From positions 1 to 7,014 of the forward strand of contig JAHEYM010000209.1 of assembly GCA_023251595.1 (NCBI GenBank): DNA of 7,014 nt, given 5' to 3'. Positions 1 through 5,903 of this stretch are shown here, piece by piece (within the stretch, counting starts at the first letter, position 1; every line of letters starts with the position of its first letter). The notes beneath the pieces were generated by a model, which had not been told where the DNA came from, searched no databases, and saw only the letters and a program-made list of their open reading frames with translations. A program made the position numbers and the translations under genes. The stretch comes from Bacteroidota bacterium. Lineage in GTDB: Bacteria > Bacteroidota > Bacteroidia > AKYH767-A > JABDAW01.

Positions 1-237
1 CGTGAGATTGCAAAAGCATATATTGATCCTTCATCAAATACAGCTGCTGCTGATCCGGTTCTTCAATATATGACAAAAGATCAATTGAAAAAAGCGATAG
101 CCAAATCGACTAAGGCAATGGAAGATGCAGCAAAAGAACTTGATTTTGTTGAAGCAGCAAAATACCGGGATGAAATGAAAGCCCTTCAGGACTTATTCGA
201 TCAGAAGTTTCCGACGCTCGCTCCTAAATTGAATTGA
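1..237 (+). CDS. uvrB: UvrABC system protein B, C-terminal end (partial)
   Basis: This is the 3' end of a gene that begins outside the window; 78 residues remain. UvrB is the helicase-like damage-verifying subunit of nucleotide excision repair: it receives DNA from UvrA and then recruits the nuclease UvrC. The visible part is the C-terminal UVR domain (about residues 28-65 of the fragment), a helical hairpin with the pattern 'AMEDAAKELDFVEAAKYRDE', which in UvrB and UvrC mediates their contact. The start of the fragment, 'REIAKAYID', fits the linker before this domain. The protein ends in TGA at 235-237, one base before the next gene's GTG, so the two are probably co-transcribed. UvrC also has a UVR domain, but there it is internal, whereas here the protein ends just after it, as in UvrB. 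Confidence 0.9.
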   Translation, partial: REIAKAYIDPSSNTAAADPVLQYMTKDQLKKAIAKSTKAMEDAAKELDFVEAAKYRDEMKALQDLFDQKFPTLAPKLN

Positions 238-238
238 A

Positions 239-1213
239 GTGAAAAAAAAGTTTTTAATTATTCAAACGGCTTTTATCGGTGACGTTATTCTTGCCACACC
301 GGTAATAGAAAAACTTCACCGTTTTTACCCGGATGCTGAAATCGATTTTCTTCTCAGAAAAGGAAACGAATCTTTACTTGCTAATCATCCTTTTCTTCGA
401 CGAATTATTATTTGGGATAAAAAACAGAATAAAATCTCTAATCTCTACAATATAATAAAAACAGTTCGGAAAAACAATTATGATGTGATCATTGATCTGC
501 ATCGTTTCTTTTCATCGGGCATCATCACCGCACTCTCACGTGCAGGGATGAAAGTCTGTTTTAACAAAAACCCAATTTCATTTCTTTTCACCAAATCACT
601 TCCACATACTGTTGGCAACAAAGCAAATCCTGTTCATGAAGTTGATCGTAATCTCAGTCTTATAGAATTTATGACTGATAATACACCGGAGAAACCAAAA
701 CTTTATCCTTCAGAAAGTGATTATGCAGCGGTTTCAAAATATAAAACACAATCCTATATATGTATCGCTCCGGCATCAGTGTGGTTCACAAAACAACTTC
801 CGGATTATAAATGGACTGAACTAATTTCACACTTAAATTCAGAAATTCCAATATTTTTACTCGGCGCCTCACAGGATATAAATCTCTGCGAAGCAATTAA
901 ACAAAATTCAAAGAGAACAAACATCGAAAATCTTGCCGGTTCATTGAATCTCATGCAATCAGCAGCATTAATCAAGGATGCTAAAATGAATTACGTAAAC
1001 GACTCTGCCCCACTCCATCTTGCCTCCGCAATGAATGCACCCGTAACTGCATTCTTTCTATCAACAGTACCGGAATTCGGATTCGGACCACTATCGGATA
1101 ATTCAACAATAATTCAAACAAAAGAAAATCTTGCTTGCAAACCTTGTGGAATACACGGATTTGCTGCCTGCCCTCAAAAACACTTCAAATGTGCGAGCAC
1201 TATTCTGCTGTGA
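239..1213 (+). CDS. Glycosyltransferase family 9 protein (ADP-heptose:LPS heptosyltransferase type)
   Basis: The product (324 residues) is a GT-B fold glycosyltransferase of family 9, which moves heptose from an ADP-sugar onto the lipopolysaccharide core at the inner face of the cytoplasmic membrane. Visible signatures are the N-terminal acceptor-side motif 'FIGDVILATPVIEKL' (residues 12-26), 'YDVIIDLHR' (81-89), the start of the donor-binding half 'APASVWFTKQLP' (177-188), 'FLLGA' (206-210), the family motif 'NDSAPLHLASA' (254-264) and a Cys-rich end at 300-318. The start is GTG at 239, directly after the uvrB stop; it gives the usual 'MKKKFLIIQTAFIGD' beginning, and an in-frame TGA lies at 230-232. 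The C-terminus stops abruptly after 'HFKCASTILL', whereas relatives usually run about 10-20 residues further. A plausible continuation exists in another frame (see findings), so the gene may carry a terminal frameshift. The exact sugar is not decidable from sequence. Confidence 0.91.
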   Translation: MKKKFLIIQTAFIGDVILATPVIEKLHRFYPDAEIDFLLRKGNESLLANHPFLRRIIIWDKKQNKISNLYNIIKTVRKNNYDVIIDLHRFFSSGIITALSRAGMKVCFNKNPISFLFTKSLPHTVGNKANPVHEVDRNLSLIEFMTDNTPEKPKLYPSESDYAAVSKYKTQSYICIAPASVWFTKQLPDYKWTELISHLNSEIPIFLLGASQDINLCEAIKQNSKRTNIENLAGSLNLMQSAALIKDAKMNYVNDSAPLHLASAMNAPVTAFFLSTVPEFGFGPLSDNSTIIQTKENLACKPCGIHGFAACPQKHFKCASTILL

Positions 1214-1249
1214 GTTCAGCATTGCTAATGGCAAAAATAAAATATTCCT

Positions 1250-1320
1250 CCCGCAAAGCCGCCAAGACGCAAAGAAATAAAATTAGTCACAATCTCTTTG
1301 CGCCTTTGCGTCTTTGCGGG
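1250..1320. repeat. Inverted repeat built of CGCAAAG-type octamers
   Basis: Two 25-base arms (1250-1274 and 1296-1320) are inverted copies of each other at 22 of 25 positions, separated by 21 AT-rich bases. Each arm is itself about three tandem copies of an 8-base unit, roughly MCGCAAAG, so the element has both dyad and 8-bp periodic structure. A transcript could fold it into a long hairpin. Similar 'CGCAAAGACGCAAAG' repeats are, to my recollection, scattered in many Bacteroidota and other environmental genomes. It lies between the glycosyltransferase and tsaC. The right arm is followed after two bases by TTTTTT (1324-1329), so it could also work as a terminator on the plus strand, although the stem is long for one. 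Confidence 0.85.
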
Positions 1321-1355
1321 CAGTTTTTTATCTAACCTGAAACATCTCCAAACAA

Positions 1356-1958
1356 ATGAGACATCTGGAAGAAAAAAATAGCTTAAGTGAACTTCAACAT
1401 ACCGCAATCATCGGTTGTTTGAAAGCTCTTTCTGCAGGAGAACTTATTCTTTTTCCAACAGATACTTTATGGGGAATCGGATGCGATGCAACGAATGATA
1501 AAGCAGTTGAAAAGATTTATCAGTTGAAAAGAAGAGAGGAAAATAAGAGCTTGGTAATTCTCGTAAACGGAGATGAAATGCTTTCAAAATACGTTGATGA
1601 AATTCCCGATGCTGCAAAAGATTTACTTGAGTATGCAGAAAATCCACTCACTATTGTGTATCCCTCTGCATCAGGAATTTCAGGTCTCGCTATTGCAAAT
1701 GATAAAAGTGTTGCAGTCAGAGTTACAAAAGATCCGTTTTGTTGTGAGTTGATTCGGAAGTTCAGAAAGCCCGTCGTTGCTACGTCTGCGAACATGAGTG
1801 GAGACCCTTCACCGAACTCATTTCTGGAAATTAATCCCGCGATTTTGAAGGGAGTGGCTTATGTGGTAAATTTGCATGAACACAAACGAAAGCTATCGAC
1901 ACCTTCCACCATCATCAAAGTGGATAAAAACAATGTCATTAAATTTGTGCGCAAATAA
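1356..1958 (+). CDS. tsaC: L-threonylcarbamoyladenylate synthase (TsaC/Sua5/YrdC family)
   Basis: This enzyme condenses L-threonine, bicarbonate and ATP to threonylcarbamoyl-AMP, the first step of the universal t6A modification at A37 of tRNAs reading ANN codons; the TsaD complex then transfers the group. The 200-residue length is that of the single-domain TsaC form, without the extra C-terminal Sua5 domain. Visible family motifs are 'ILFPTDTLWGIGCDA' (31-45), 'KRREENKSL' (58-66, the Lys/Arg and KS substrate-binding segment), 'PLTIV' (97-101), 'VAVRV' (119-123), 'TSANMSG' (143-149) and 'STPSTIIKV' (181-189). The ATG at 1356 is taken as start; there is no clear Shine-Dalgarno, as is usual in Bacteroidota, and the first 15 or so residues are not conserved, so a slightly later start is possible. 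It is followed by a palindrome and then cca, another tRNA maturation gene. Confidence 0.93.
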   Translation: MRHLEEKNSLSELQHTAIIGCLKALSAGELILFPTDTLWGIGCDATNDKAVEKIYQLKRREENKSLVILVNGDEMLSKYVDEIPDAAKDLLEYAENPLTIVYPSASGISGLAIANDKSVAVRVTKDPFCCELIRKFRKPVVATSANMSGDPSPNSFLEINPAILKGVAYVVNLHEHKRKLSTPSTIIKVDKNNVIKFVRK

Positions 1959-1969
1959 TGTACATCACT

Positions 1970-1991
1970 AGGGTGATTCGTGAATCACCCT
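1970..1991. repeat. Perfect 10-bp inverted repeat between tsaC and cca
   Basis: AGGGTGATTC (1970-1979) and GAATCACCCT (1982-1991) are exact reverse complements around a two-base centre (GT), so the RNA hairpin would have nine pairs and a four-base loop. It starts 11 bases after the tsaC stop. The bases after it are AT-rich (TCCATATAAAATAATATTATTTT) but not a clean T run, so it could be a weak intrinsic terminator, a barrier to 3' exonuclease, or simply a copy of a dispersed palindromic repeat. Its perfect symmetry would also suit a protein dimer, but nothing identifies one. Confidence 0.7.
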
Positions 1992-2012
1992 TCCATATAA
2001 AATAATATTATT

Positions 2013-3452
2013 TTGGAATCCGATTTATTCTATATAAATGCTGCTATTCACCGGAAATTAAAACTTCCGGTATTTTCTTTGGTGGGCGAATGTGCGGAGG
2101 AACTTGGCGTCGAAACGTATGTGATCGGAGGTTATGTTCGGGACATTCTTCTAAACCGTGAATCTAAAGACATTGATTTTGTATGTATAGGTAATGGAAT
2201 TGAACTTGCACAAAAGGTAGCATCAAAACTTGGAGATCACGTTGAAGTAAATATCTTCAAAAATTTTGGTACTGCCATGTTGCGGTATCATGGTATGGAT
2301 CTCGAATTTGTCGGAGCAAGAAAAGAATCTTATCGTGCTACTTCACGCAAACCAATTGTCGAAAATGGAACAATGCAGGAAGATCTTCAACGAAGAGATT
2401 TCACCATTAATGCACTCGCCGTTTCGCTGAATAAAAATAATTACGGTGAACTCATCGACCCTTTTAATGGTGTTGAAGATCTCACTGAAAGATTAATCAG
2501 AACACCACTTGATCCTAATGTTACCTATACTGATGATCCGTTGCGAATGATGCGTGCAGTCAGATTTGCAACACAACTCGATTTCAGAATACACGAAAAA
2601 TCTCTTGAATCAATTCTGCATAATGCAGAGAGAATAAAAATTGTTTCAAGCGAAAGAATTACTGAGGAGTTGAATAAAATTCTTTCTTCACCCAAACCAT
2701 CTATAGGCTTCAAATATCTTTTCGATACAGGAATTCTTAAAATTATATTTCCGGAAATGACTGCTTTACAAGGCGTGGATATTATTAACGGAAGAGCGCA
2801 TAAAGACAATTTTTATCATACACTTCAGGTCGTTGATAATATCTGTGAAATGACAGATGATCTTTGGTTACGATGGGCTGCCGTTCTGCACGACATCGCA
2901 AAACCATTGACCAAAAGATATGATCAGAATGTCGGGTGGACATTTCATGGTCATGAAGATAAAGGATCCAGAATGGTGAAACATATTTTCACCCGAATGA
3001 AATTACCCTTGAACGAAAAAATGAAGTTCGTCGAAAAACTTGTGCTCCTGCATTTGCGTCCGATTGTGCTTGCGCAAAGTATTGTGACAGATTCGGCAGT
3101 TCGCAGATTATTATTCGAAGCGAGCGATTCGATCGATGCACTGATGATGCTTTGTCAGGCCGACATCACTTCCAAAAATCAGATTAAAGTCAGAAAATAT
3201 ATTCAGAACTTTGAACTTGTAAAAGAGAAACTCAAAGAAGTTGAAGAATCAGACAAACTTCGGAACTGGCAACCACCAGTAAGCGGAGAAGAAATCATGA
3301 AAGCATTCAACCTCAAGCCGGGCAAAGAAGTCGGACTCATCAAAAATGCCATCAGAGAAGCAATTCTTGACGGTGTTATAAAAAATAATGAACAGGAAGC
3401 TCAGGCTTTTATGATTCTTGTTGCAAAACAACTTGGTATTATAATTCCTTAA
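2013..3452 (+). CDS. cca: CCA tRNA nucleotidyltransferase with HD domain
   Basis: The product (479 residues) adds or repairs the 3' CCA end of tRNAs using CTP and ATP. It is a class II nucleotidyltransferase: 'YVIGGYVRD' (36-44) holds the GG motif, 'KDIDF' (52-56) the metal-binding Asp pair, and 'RRDFTINALAV' (127-137) and 'DPLRMMRAVRFATQLDFRI' (175-193) the head and neck motifs that choose the nucleotide. A C-terminal HD domain follows, with H268 in 'FYHTLQVV', 'LHDIAKP' (292-298) and 'HGHEDKG' (312-318); in relatives this domain has 2',3'-cyclic phosphodiesterase or phosphatase activity. The length is normal for the Bacteroidota cca-HD form. The start is the rare TTG at 2013: an in-frame TAA lies at 1998-2000, the next Met is only at residue 89, and the N-terminal half of the catalytic fold needs the residues from TTG onward. 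A poly(A) polymerase is less likely given the HD domain. Confidence 0.94.
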   Translation: MESDLFYINAAIHRKLKLPVFSLVGECAEELGVETYVIGGYVRDILLNRESKDIDFVCIGNGIELAQKVASKLGDHVEVNIFKNFGTAMLRYHGMDLEFVGARKESYRATSRKPIVENGTMQEDLQRRDFTINALAVSLNKNNYGELIDPFNGVEDLTERLIRTPLDPNVTYTDDPLRMMRAVRFATQLDFRIHEKSLESILHNAERIKIVSSERITEELNKILSSPKPSIGFKYLFDTGILKIIFPEMTALQGVDIINGRAHKDNFYHTLQVVDNICEMTDDLWLRWAAVLHDIAKPLTKRYDQNVGWTFHGHEDKGSRMVKHIFTRMKLPLNEKMKFVEKLVLLHLRPIVLAQSIVTDSAVRRLLFEASDSIDALMMLCQADITSKNQIKVRKYIQNFELVKEKLKEVEESDKLRNWQPPVSGEEIMKAFNLKPGKEVGLIKNAIREAILDGVIKNNEQEAQAFMILVAKQLGIIIP

Positions 3453-3489
3453 TTTGTAATTTCGCAATTCCTAATTCCTAATTATCCGC
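3453..3489. repeat. Short ATTCCTA heptamer repeat after cca
   Basis: The 37-base gap between cca and the next gene is made of near-repeats of a short AT-rich word: two exact ATTCCTA heptamers plus ATT (3467-3483), preceded by looser relatives such as AATTTGTAATTTCGCAATT. The series begins at the cca stop codon. It resembles the heptamer array after miaA in style but not in sequence. No Shine-Dalgarno for the downstream gene is visible in it. Confidence 0.55.
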
Positions 3490-4092
3490 ATGGCAATTTA
3501 TAAGTTCAGAGCAACATTCGAAGATTTTGATGAAGTGTACCGCGACATCGAGATCCGATCTACCCAGACCTTTGAACTGTTGCACAATGCCATTCAACAA
3601 GCGATCGGCTTCGACAATAAGCAGCTCGCAAGTTTCTACATGAGCGACGACAACTGGAAGAAAGGCAAGGAAATCACACTGATGGATATGTCGGACGATA
3701 ATGGTGTGTCGAGACCAATGATGAAAGATTGCAAGTTATGCGATTATATTGCCGACCCGCATCAGAAGCTTTTATACGTTTTCGACTTCCTCAACCTTTG
3801 GAATTTTCAGGTTGAGCTTCTTAAAATCTCTATTAACGAAGATCAGAAAGTTACTTACCCACGATGTGTGAAGGTAATGGGAGATGCACCTAAACAGTAC
3901 GGTCCGACAAATCTTGGAAAAGTTTCTCCCGAATTGGATATGGAGGAATTACTTCTTGAAGATGAATTAATAGATGGTGAAGAGACCGAAGGATTTCTTC
4001 AGGATGACAATGTTTTAGAGGATGGTGTCGGACTCTCCGACGACGCAACGCCTTCAGATGGAGAAGACACCCTGACAGACGAGGAATTATAA
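3490..4092 (+). CDS. pRiA4b ORF-3-like / IS1096 passenger-like protein with acidic tail
   Basis: The 200-residue product matches, by pattern, the pRiA4b ORF-3 family (also labelled 'IS1096 element passenger TnpR-like'), whose biochemical function is not established despite the mobile-element name. Family-like segments are 'MAIYKFRATFEDFDEVYRDI' (1-20), 'TFELLHNAIQQAIGFD' (27-42), 'ASFYMSDDNWKKGKEI' (47-62), 'ADPHQKLLYVFDF' (88-100) and 'WNFQVELL' (104-111). The last 53 residues (148-200) hold 23 Asp or Glu and no Lys, Arg or His, a probably disordered acidic tail that could mimic nucleic acid or bind a basic partner. No transposase or inverted repeats of an IS lie nearby, so nothing here supports a transposon role. 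It follows cca by 37 bases on the same strand and may share its transcript; miaA lies beyond the minus-strand gene. Confidence 0.8.
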   Translation: MAIYKFRATFEDFDEVYRDIEIRSTQTFELLHNAIQQAIGFDNKQLASFYMSDDNWKKGKEITLMDMSDDNGVSRPMMKDCKLCDYIADPHQKLLYVFDFLNLWNFQVELLKISINEDQKVTYPRCVKVMGDAPKQYGPTNLGKVSPELDMEELLLEDELIDGEETEGFLQDDNVLEDGVGLSDDATPSDGEDTLTDEEL

Positions 4093-4098
4093 ACAACG

Positions 4099-4143
4099 GT
4101 AGAGACGTTGCATGCAACGTCTTTACGATTGCAACGTCTCTAC
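4099..4143. repeat. GTAGAGACGTTGCA palindromic repeat with duplicated right arm
   Basis: The 28-base palindrome at 4099-4126 pairs GTAGAGACGTTGCA with TGCAACGTCTTTAC, with one G:T wobble. A second right arm, TGCAACGTCTCTAC, follows at 4130-4143 and is the exact reverse complement of the left arm, so either of two hairpins could form. The element lies between convergent genes and overlaps the stop codon of the minus-strand gene, so it could act as a two-way transcript end. Palindromes of this kind are, from memory, frequent between genes of Bacteroidota and cyanobacteria. A related copy is at 4782-4809. Confidence 0.85.
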
Positions 4144-4547
4144 AATTCTTCCAATTTCATTTTCCGGGTTGAAACATTCTCATCAGTCTTCATCTGAATA
4201 AAATAGTAACCCTTTGGAAGAGTACTCGCGTTGAATTCGTAAACATAACGTCCTTGAGACATCGTTCCATCCGCAATGGTTCTCACTTCTTTGCCAAGCA
4301 TATTATAAATTTTCACCTCAACCTGCATGGTTTTACCGAGTGAGAAACTCACTGTGGTAACCCCATTAAAAGGATTCGGATAATTCTGAAAAAGCTCGGT
4401 GGTTAATTTATCATTATCCTGCCCCGAGAAAAAACTTTGATCTGCACCCTGTGTGTCAGAAGCAAAACTCGCGGTAAAACCCTGAGCGAAGATACTTGTG
4501 ATGGAAATAAGTGATATGAAGAGGATTGAGTGTAGCTTTCTTTTCAT
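4140..4547 (-). CDS. Minimal T9SS sorting-domain protein (signal peptide plus CTD, no cargo domain)
   Basis: The product has 135 residues. A Sec signal peptide occupies residues 1-21 or so (KRK, then a hydrophobic stretch 'ILFISLISITSIFAQ'). A Ser/Asp/Gln-rich linker runs to about residue 50, and the rest (51-135) is a type A sorting domain of the type IX secretion system: 'ELFQNYPNPFNGVTTVSFSL' (51-70), 'VEVKIYNMLGKEV' (76-88) and 'PKGYYFIQMK' (111-120). Such domains guide proteins across the outer membrane, after which they are normally cleaved. Here no catalytic or binding domain remains between signal and sorting domain, so it is either a tiny secreted product, the remnant of a larger protein that lost its middle, or a domain with a role of its own. 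Start ATG at 4547. The stop TAG (4142-4140) lies within a palindromic repeat. It is transcribed against both neighbours. Confidence 0.85.
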   Translation of the reverse strand: MKRKLHSILFISLISITSIFAQGFTASFASDTQGADQSFFSGQDNDKLTTELFQNYPNPFNGVTTVSFSLGKTMQVEVKIYNMLGKEVRTIADGTMSQGRYVYEFNASTLPKGYYFIQMKTDENVSTRKMKLEEL

Positions 4548-4781
4548 GGGACATAGTTTTTGTCTGAATGGTTAAATGTTTACTGTCGGATAACATCAAT
4601 AATGATTCCAATTTCATGCAATTTACTAAACTTTGAGAAGAAATCCTAATTTATTTACTATTATTGTACGGAAATCGCTGGAAACCAGCCGTAAAATCTG
4701 CGGTTAATATACGGGGAGAGAGATGGAATGGACGGTTAAACAGATTCTATCGATGAACCCCTGCACGTGGCCCCTCAATTC
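4548..4781. other. Divergent intergenic region between the T9SS gene and miaA
   Basis: These 234 bases must hold the promoter of the minus-strand T9SS gene and probably that of miaA. I find no exact TAnnTTTG -7 motif on either strand. A small perfect stem GCTGG-AAA-CCAGC lies at 4677-4689. A 20-codon open frame (4723-4785, beginning MEWTVKQIL) is preceded by a purine run GGGGAGAGAG and ends inside the following palindrome. It could be a leader peptide or chance; I do not call it a gene. Nothing else is recognisable, including tRNA. Confidence 0.4.
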
Positions 4782-4809
4782 GTAAAGTCGTTGCATGCAA
4801 CGCCTCTAC
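4782..4809. repeat. Second copy of the 28-bp GTTGCATGCAAC palindrome, just before miaA
   Basis: GTAAAGTCGTTGCA (4782-4795) and TGCAACGCCTCTAC (4796-4809) form an imperfect 28-base palindrome of the same family as 4099-4126, sharing the core CGTTGCATGCAACG. It ends only three bases before the miaA start. It supplies an in-frame upstream ATG at 4795 that would add six repeat-derived residues (MQRLYT) to MiaA, which is why I chose the later ATG. Its hairpin would reach the ribosome binding region and could influence initiation. Confidence 0.82.
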
Positions 4810-4812
4810 ACA

Positions 4813-5721
4813 ATGTATGAACTTTTGAAAAATAAACTCATCGTAATCTTAGGACCCACAGCTACGGGCAAATCCGATCTGGCACTAAAGATTGCTAAGA
4901 AGTATGGAACTGAAATCGTTTCGGCTGACTCCCGACAGTTTTACCGGGGGATGACAATTGGTACTGCCAAGCCATCTGAGCGTATGTTGGGTGAAGTACC
5001 GCATCATTTTATCAATAGTTTGTCGGTTTCGGAAGATTACAATATCGGCAAGTACGAGCTGGATAGTGAGGAAACCCTCAAATCAATTTTCAGCAGGAAT
5101 AAAGTCGCCGTGCTTGTCGGTGGCTCGGGACTTTACATACATGCAGCCCTTGAAGGAATGGATCCGATGCCCGAGAGTGATGCGGTTCTGAGATCAGAGT
5201 TAAGAGAAAGAGCAAAAAATGAAGGATTAGAGGGGTTGAAAGAACAGTTGAAGCACCTCGATCCGGTTTATTATGGTGAAGTTGATTTAATGAATCCCGA
5301 TCGTGTGTTACGTGCGCTCGAAGTTTGTTTGGTGAGTGGAAAACCATATTCTTCTTTTCGGGTGAAGGGGAATAAAACCAAAGATTTTGATGCAATAAAA
5401 ATCGGACTTTCCATTGCACGAGAGGAGTTGTATCAAAGAATTAATGAGCGCGTGGATGAGATGATGAAAAATGGTTTGGAGGATGAAGTAAGGAGTCTTC
5501 TCCCCTACCGAAATTGCAATTCACTTCGCACGGTTGGTTACACAGAATTATTTAGGTACCTGGATGGGAAATTATCGCTTGAGGAAGCAGTCTCACTCAT
5601 CAAACAAAATTCAAGACATTACGCGAAACGCCAACTGACCTGGTTTCGCCGCGATCCGGAAATTAAGTGGTTGCCGTTTGACGATGGTGAGAAGGTTTTA
5701 GAATTTGTGGAAGAGTTATGA
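4813..5721 (+). CDS. miaA: tRNA dimethylallyltransferase
   Basis: MiaA transfers a dimethylallyl group from DMAPP to N6 of A37 in tRNAs that read UNN codons, giving i6A37, which steadies codon pairing. With the ATG at 4813 the product has 302 residues, the usual family length. Visible motifs are the P-loop 'GPTATGKS' (14-21), 'SADSRQFYRGMTIGTAKP' (38-54, with the catalytic Asp and the tRNA-facing segment), 'VGGSGLYI' (102-109), 'NPDRVLRALEV' (161-171), 'LRTVGYTEL' (238-246) and the C-terminal 'YAKRQLTWFRRD' (270-281). An in-frame ATG six codons earlier (4795) lies in a dispersed palindrome and adds nothing family-like, so 4813 is preferred. The stop TGA is part of the first heptamer of the tandem array that follows. 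With tsaC and cca upstream it makes a loose tRNA-maturation cluster. Confidence 0.95.
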   Translation: MYELLKNKLIVILGPTATGKSDLALKIAKKYGTEIVSADSRQFYRGMTIGTAKPSERMLGEVPHHFINSLSVSEDYNIGKYELDSEETLKSIFSRNKVAVLVGGSGLYIHAALEGMDPMPESDAVLRSELRERAKNEGLEGLKEQLKHLDPVYYGEVDLMNPDRVLRALEVCLVSGKPYSSFRVKGNKTKDFDAIKIGLSIAREELYQRINERVDEMMKNGLEDEVRSLLPYRNCNSLRTVGYTELFRYLDGKLSLEEAVSLIKQNSRHYAKRQLTWFRRDPEIKWLPFDDGEKVLEFVEEL

Positions 5722-5793
5722 GTGATGAACTATGAGCTATGAGCTATGAGCTATGAGTTATGAGCTATGAGCTATGAACTATGAGCTATGAAG
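5717..5793. repeat. Tandem array of eleven TATGAGC heptamers
   Basis: Eleven consecutive 7-base units of the form TATGAGC run from 5717 to 5793, six of them exact; the variants are TATGAGT, TATGAAC, GATGAAC and TATGAAG. The first unit includes the miaA stop codon (TTA TGA), so the array begins inside the gene's end. Because seven is not a multiple of three, the array brings stop codons into every plus-strand frame. A simple-sequence tract like this is expected to vary in copy number by replication slippage. Confidence 0.92.
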
Positions 5794-5903
5794 AAACTCC
5801 AACGGGGCTTAACATTAATAGAAAACGGAAAACCCATTCCATTATTCTGCCGCTGTAAAGGTAGTACCATTCTGTAAAATAGGGGAAAACCCTCTATGAG
5901 CAC
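5794..5903. other. Gene-free spacer between two repeat arrays
   Basis: No plausible reading frame is present. The segment has a repeated 9-base word GGAAAACCC (5827-5835 and 5884-5892) and a small stem AGGG-GAAAA-CCCT (5881-5893). The start 'CTCCAACGGGGCTTAACATTAATAG' reads like part of a dispersed element, but I cannot name one. No terminator for miaA is evident. Confidence 0.4.

Noticed and set aside
1135..1335. 66-residue plus-strand frame as an independent gene
   Set aside because: Its first half overlaps the glycosyltransferase in another frame and its second half is translated CGCAAAG repeat. Only the short part from 1207 is of interest, as a possible frameshifted end.
3490..4092. Insertion sequence suggested by the family name of the pRiA4b/IS1096-like gene
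   Set aside because: No transposase, terminal inverted repeats or target duplications are visible around it; the family is also found as a stand-alone chromosomal gene.
4795..4812. ATG at 4795 as the start of miaA
   Set aside because: It lies in a dispersed palindrome and adds six residues unlike MiaA; the ATG at 4813 gives the normal family N-terminus just before the P-loop.
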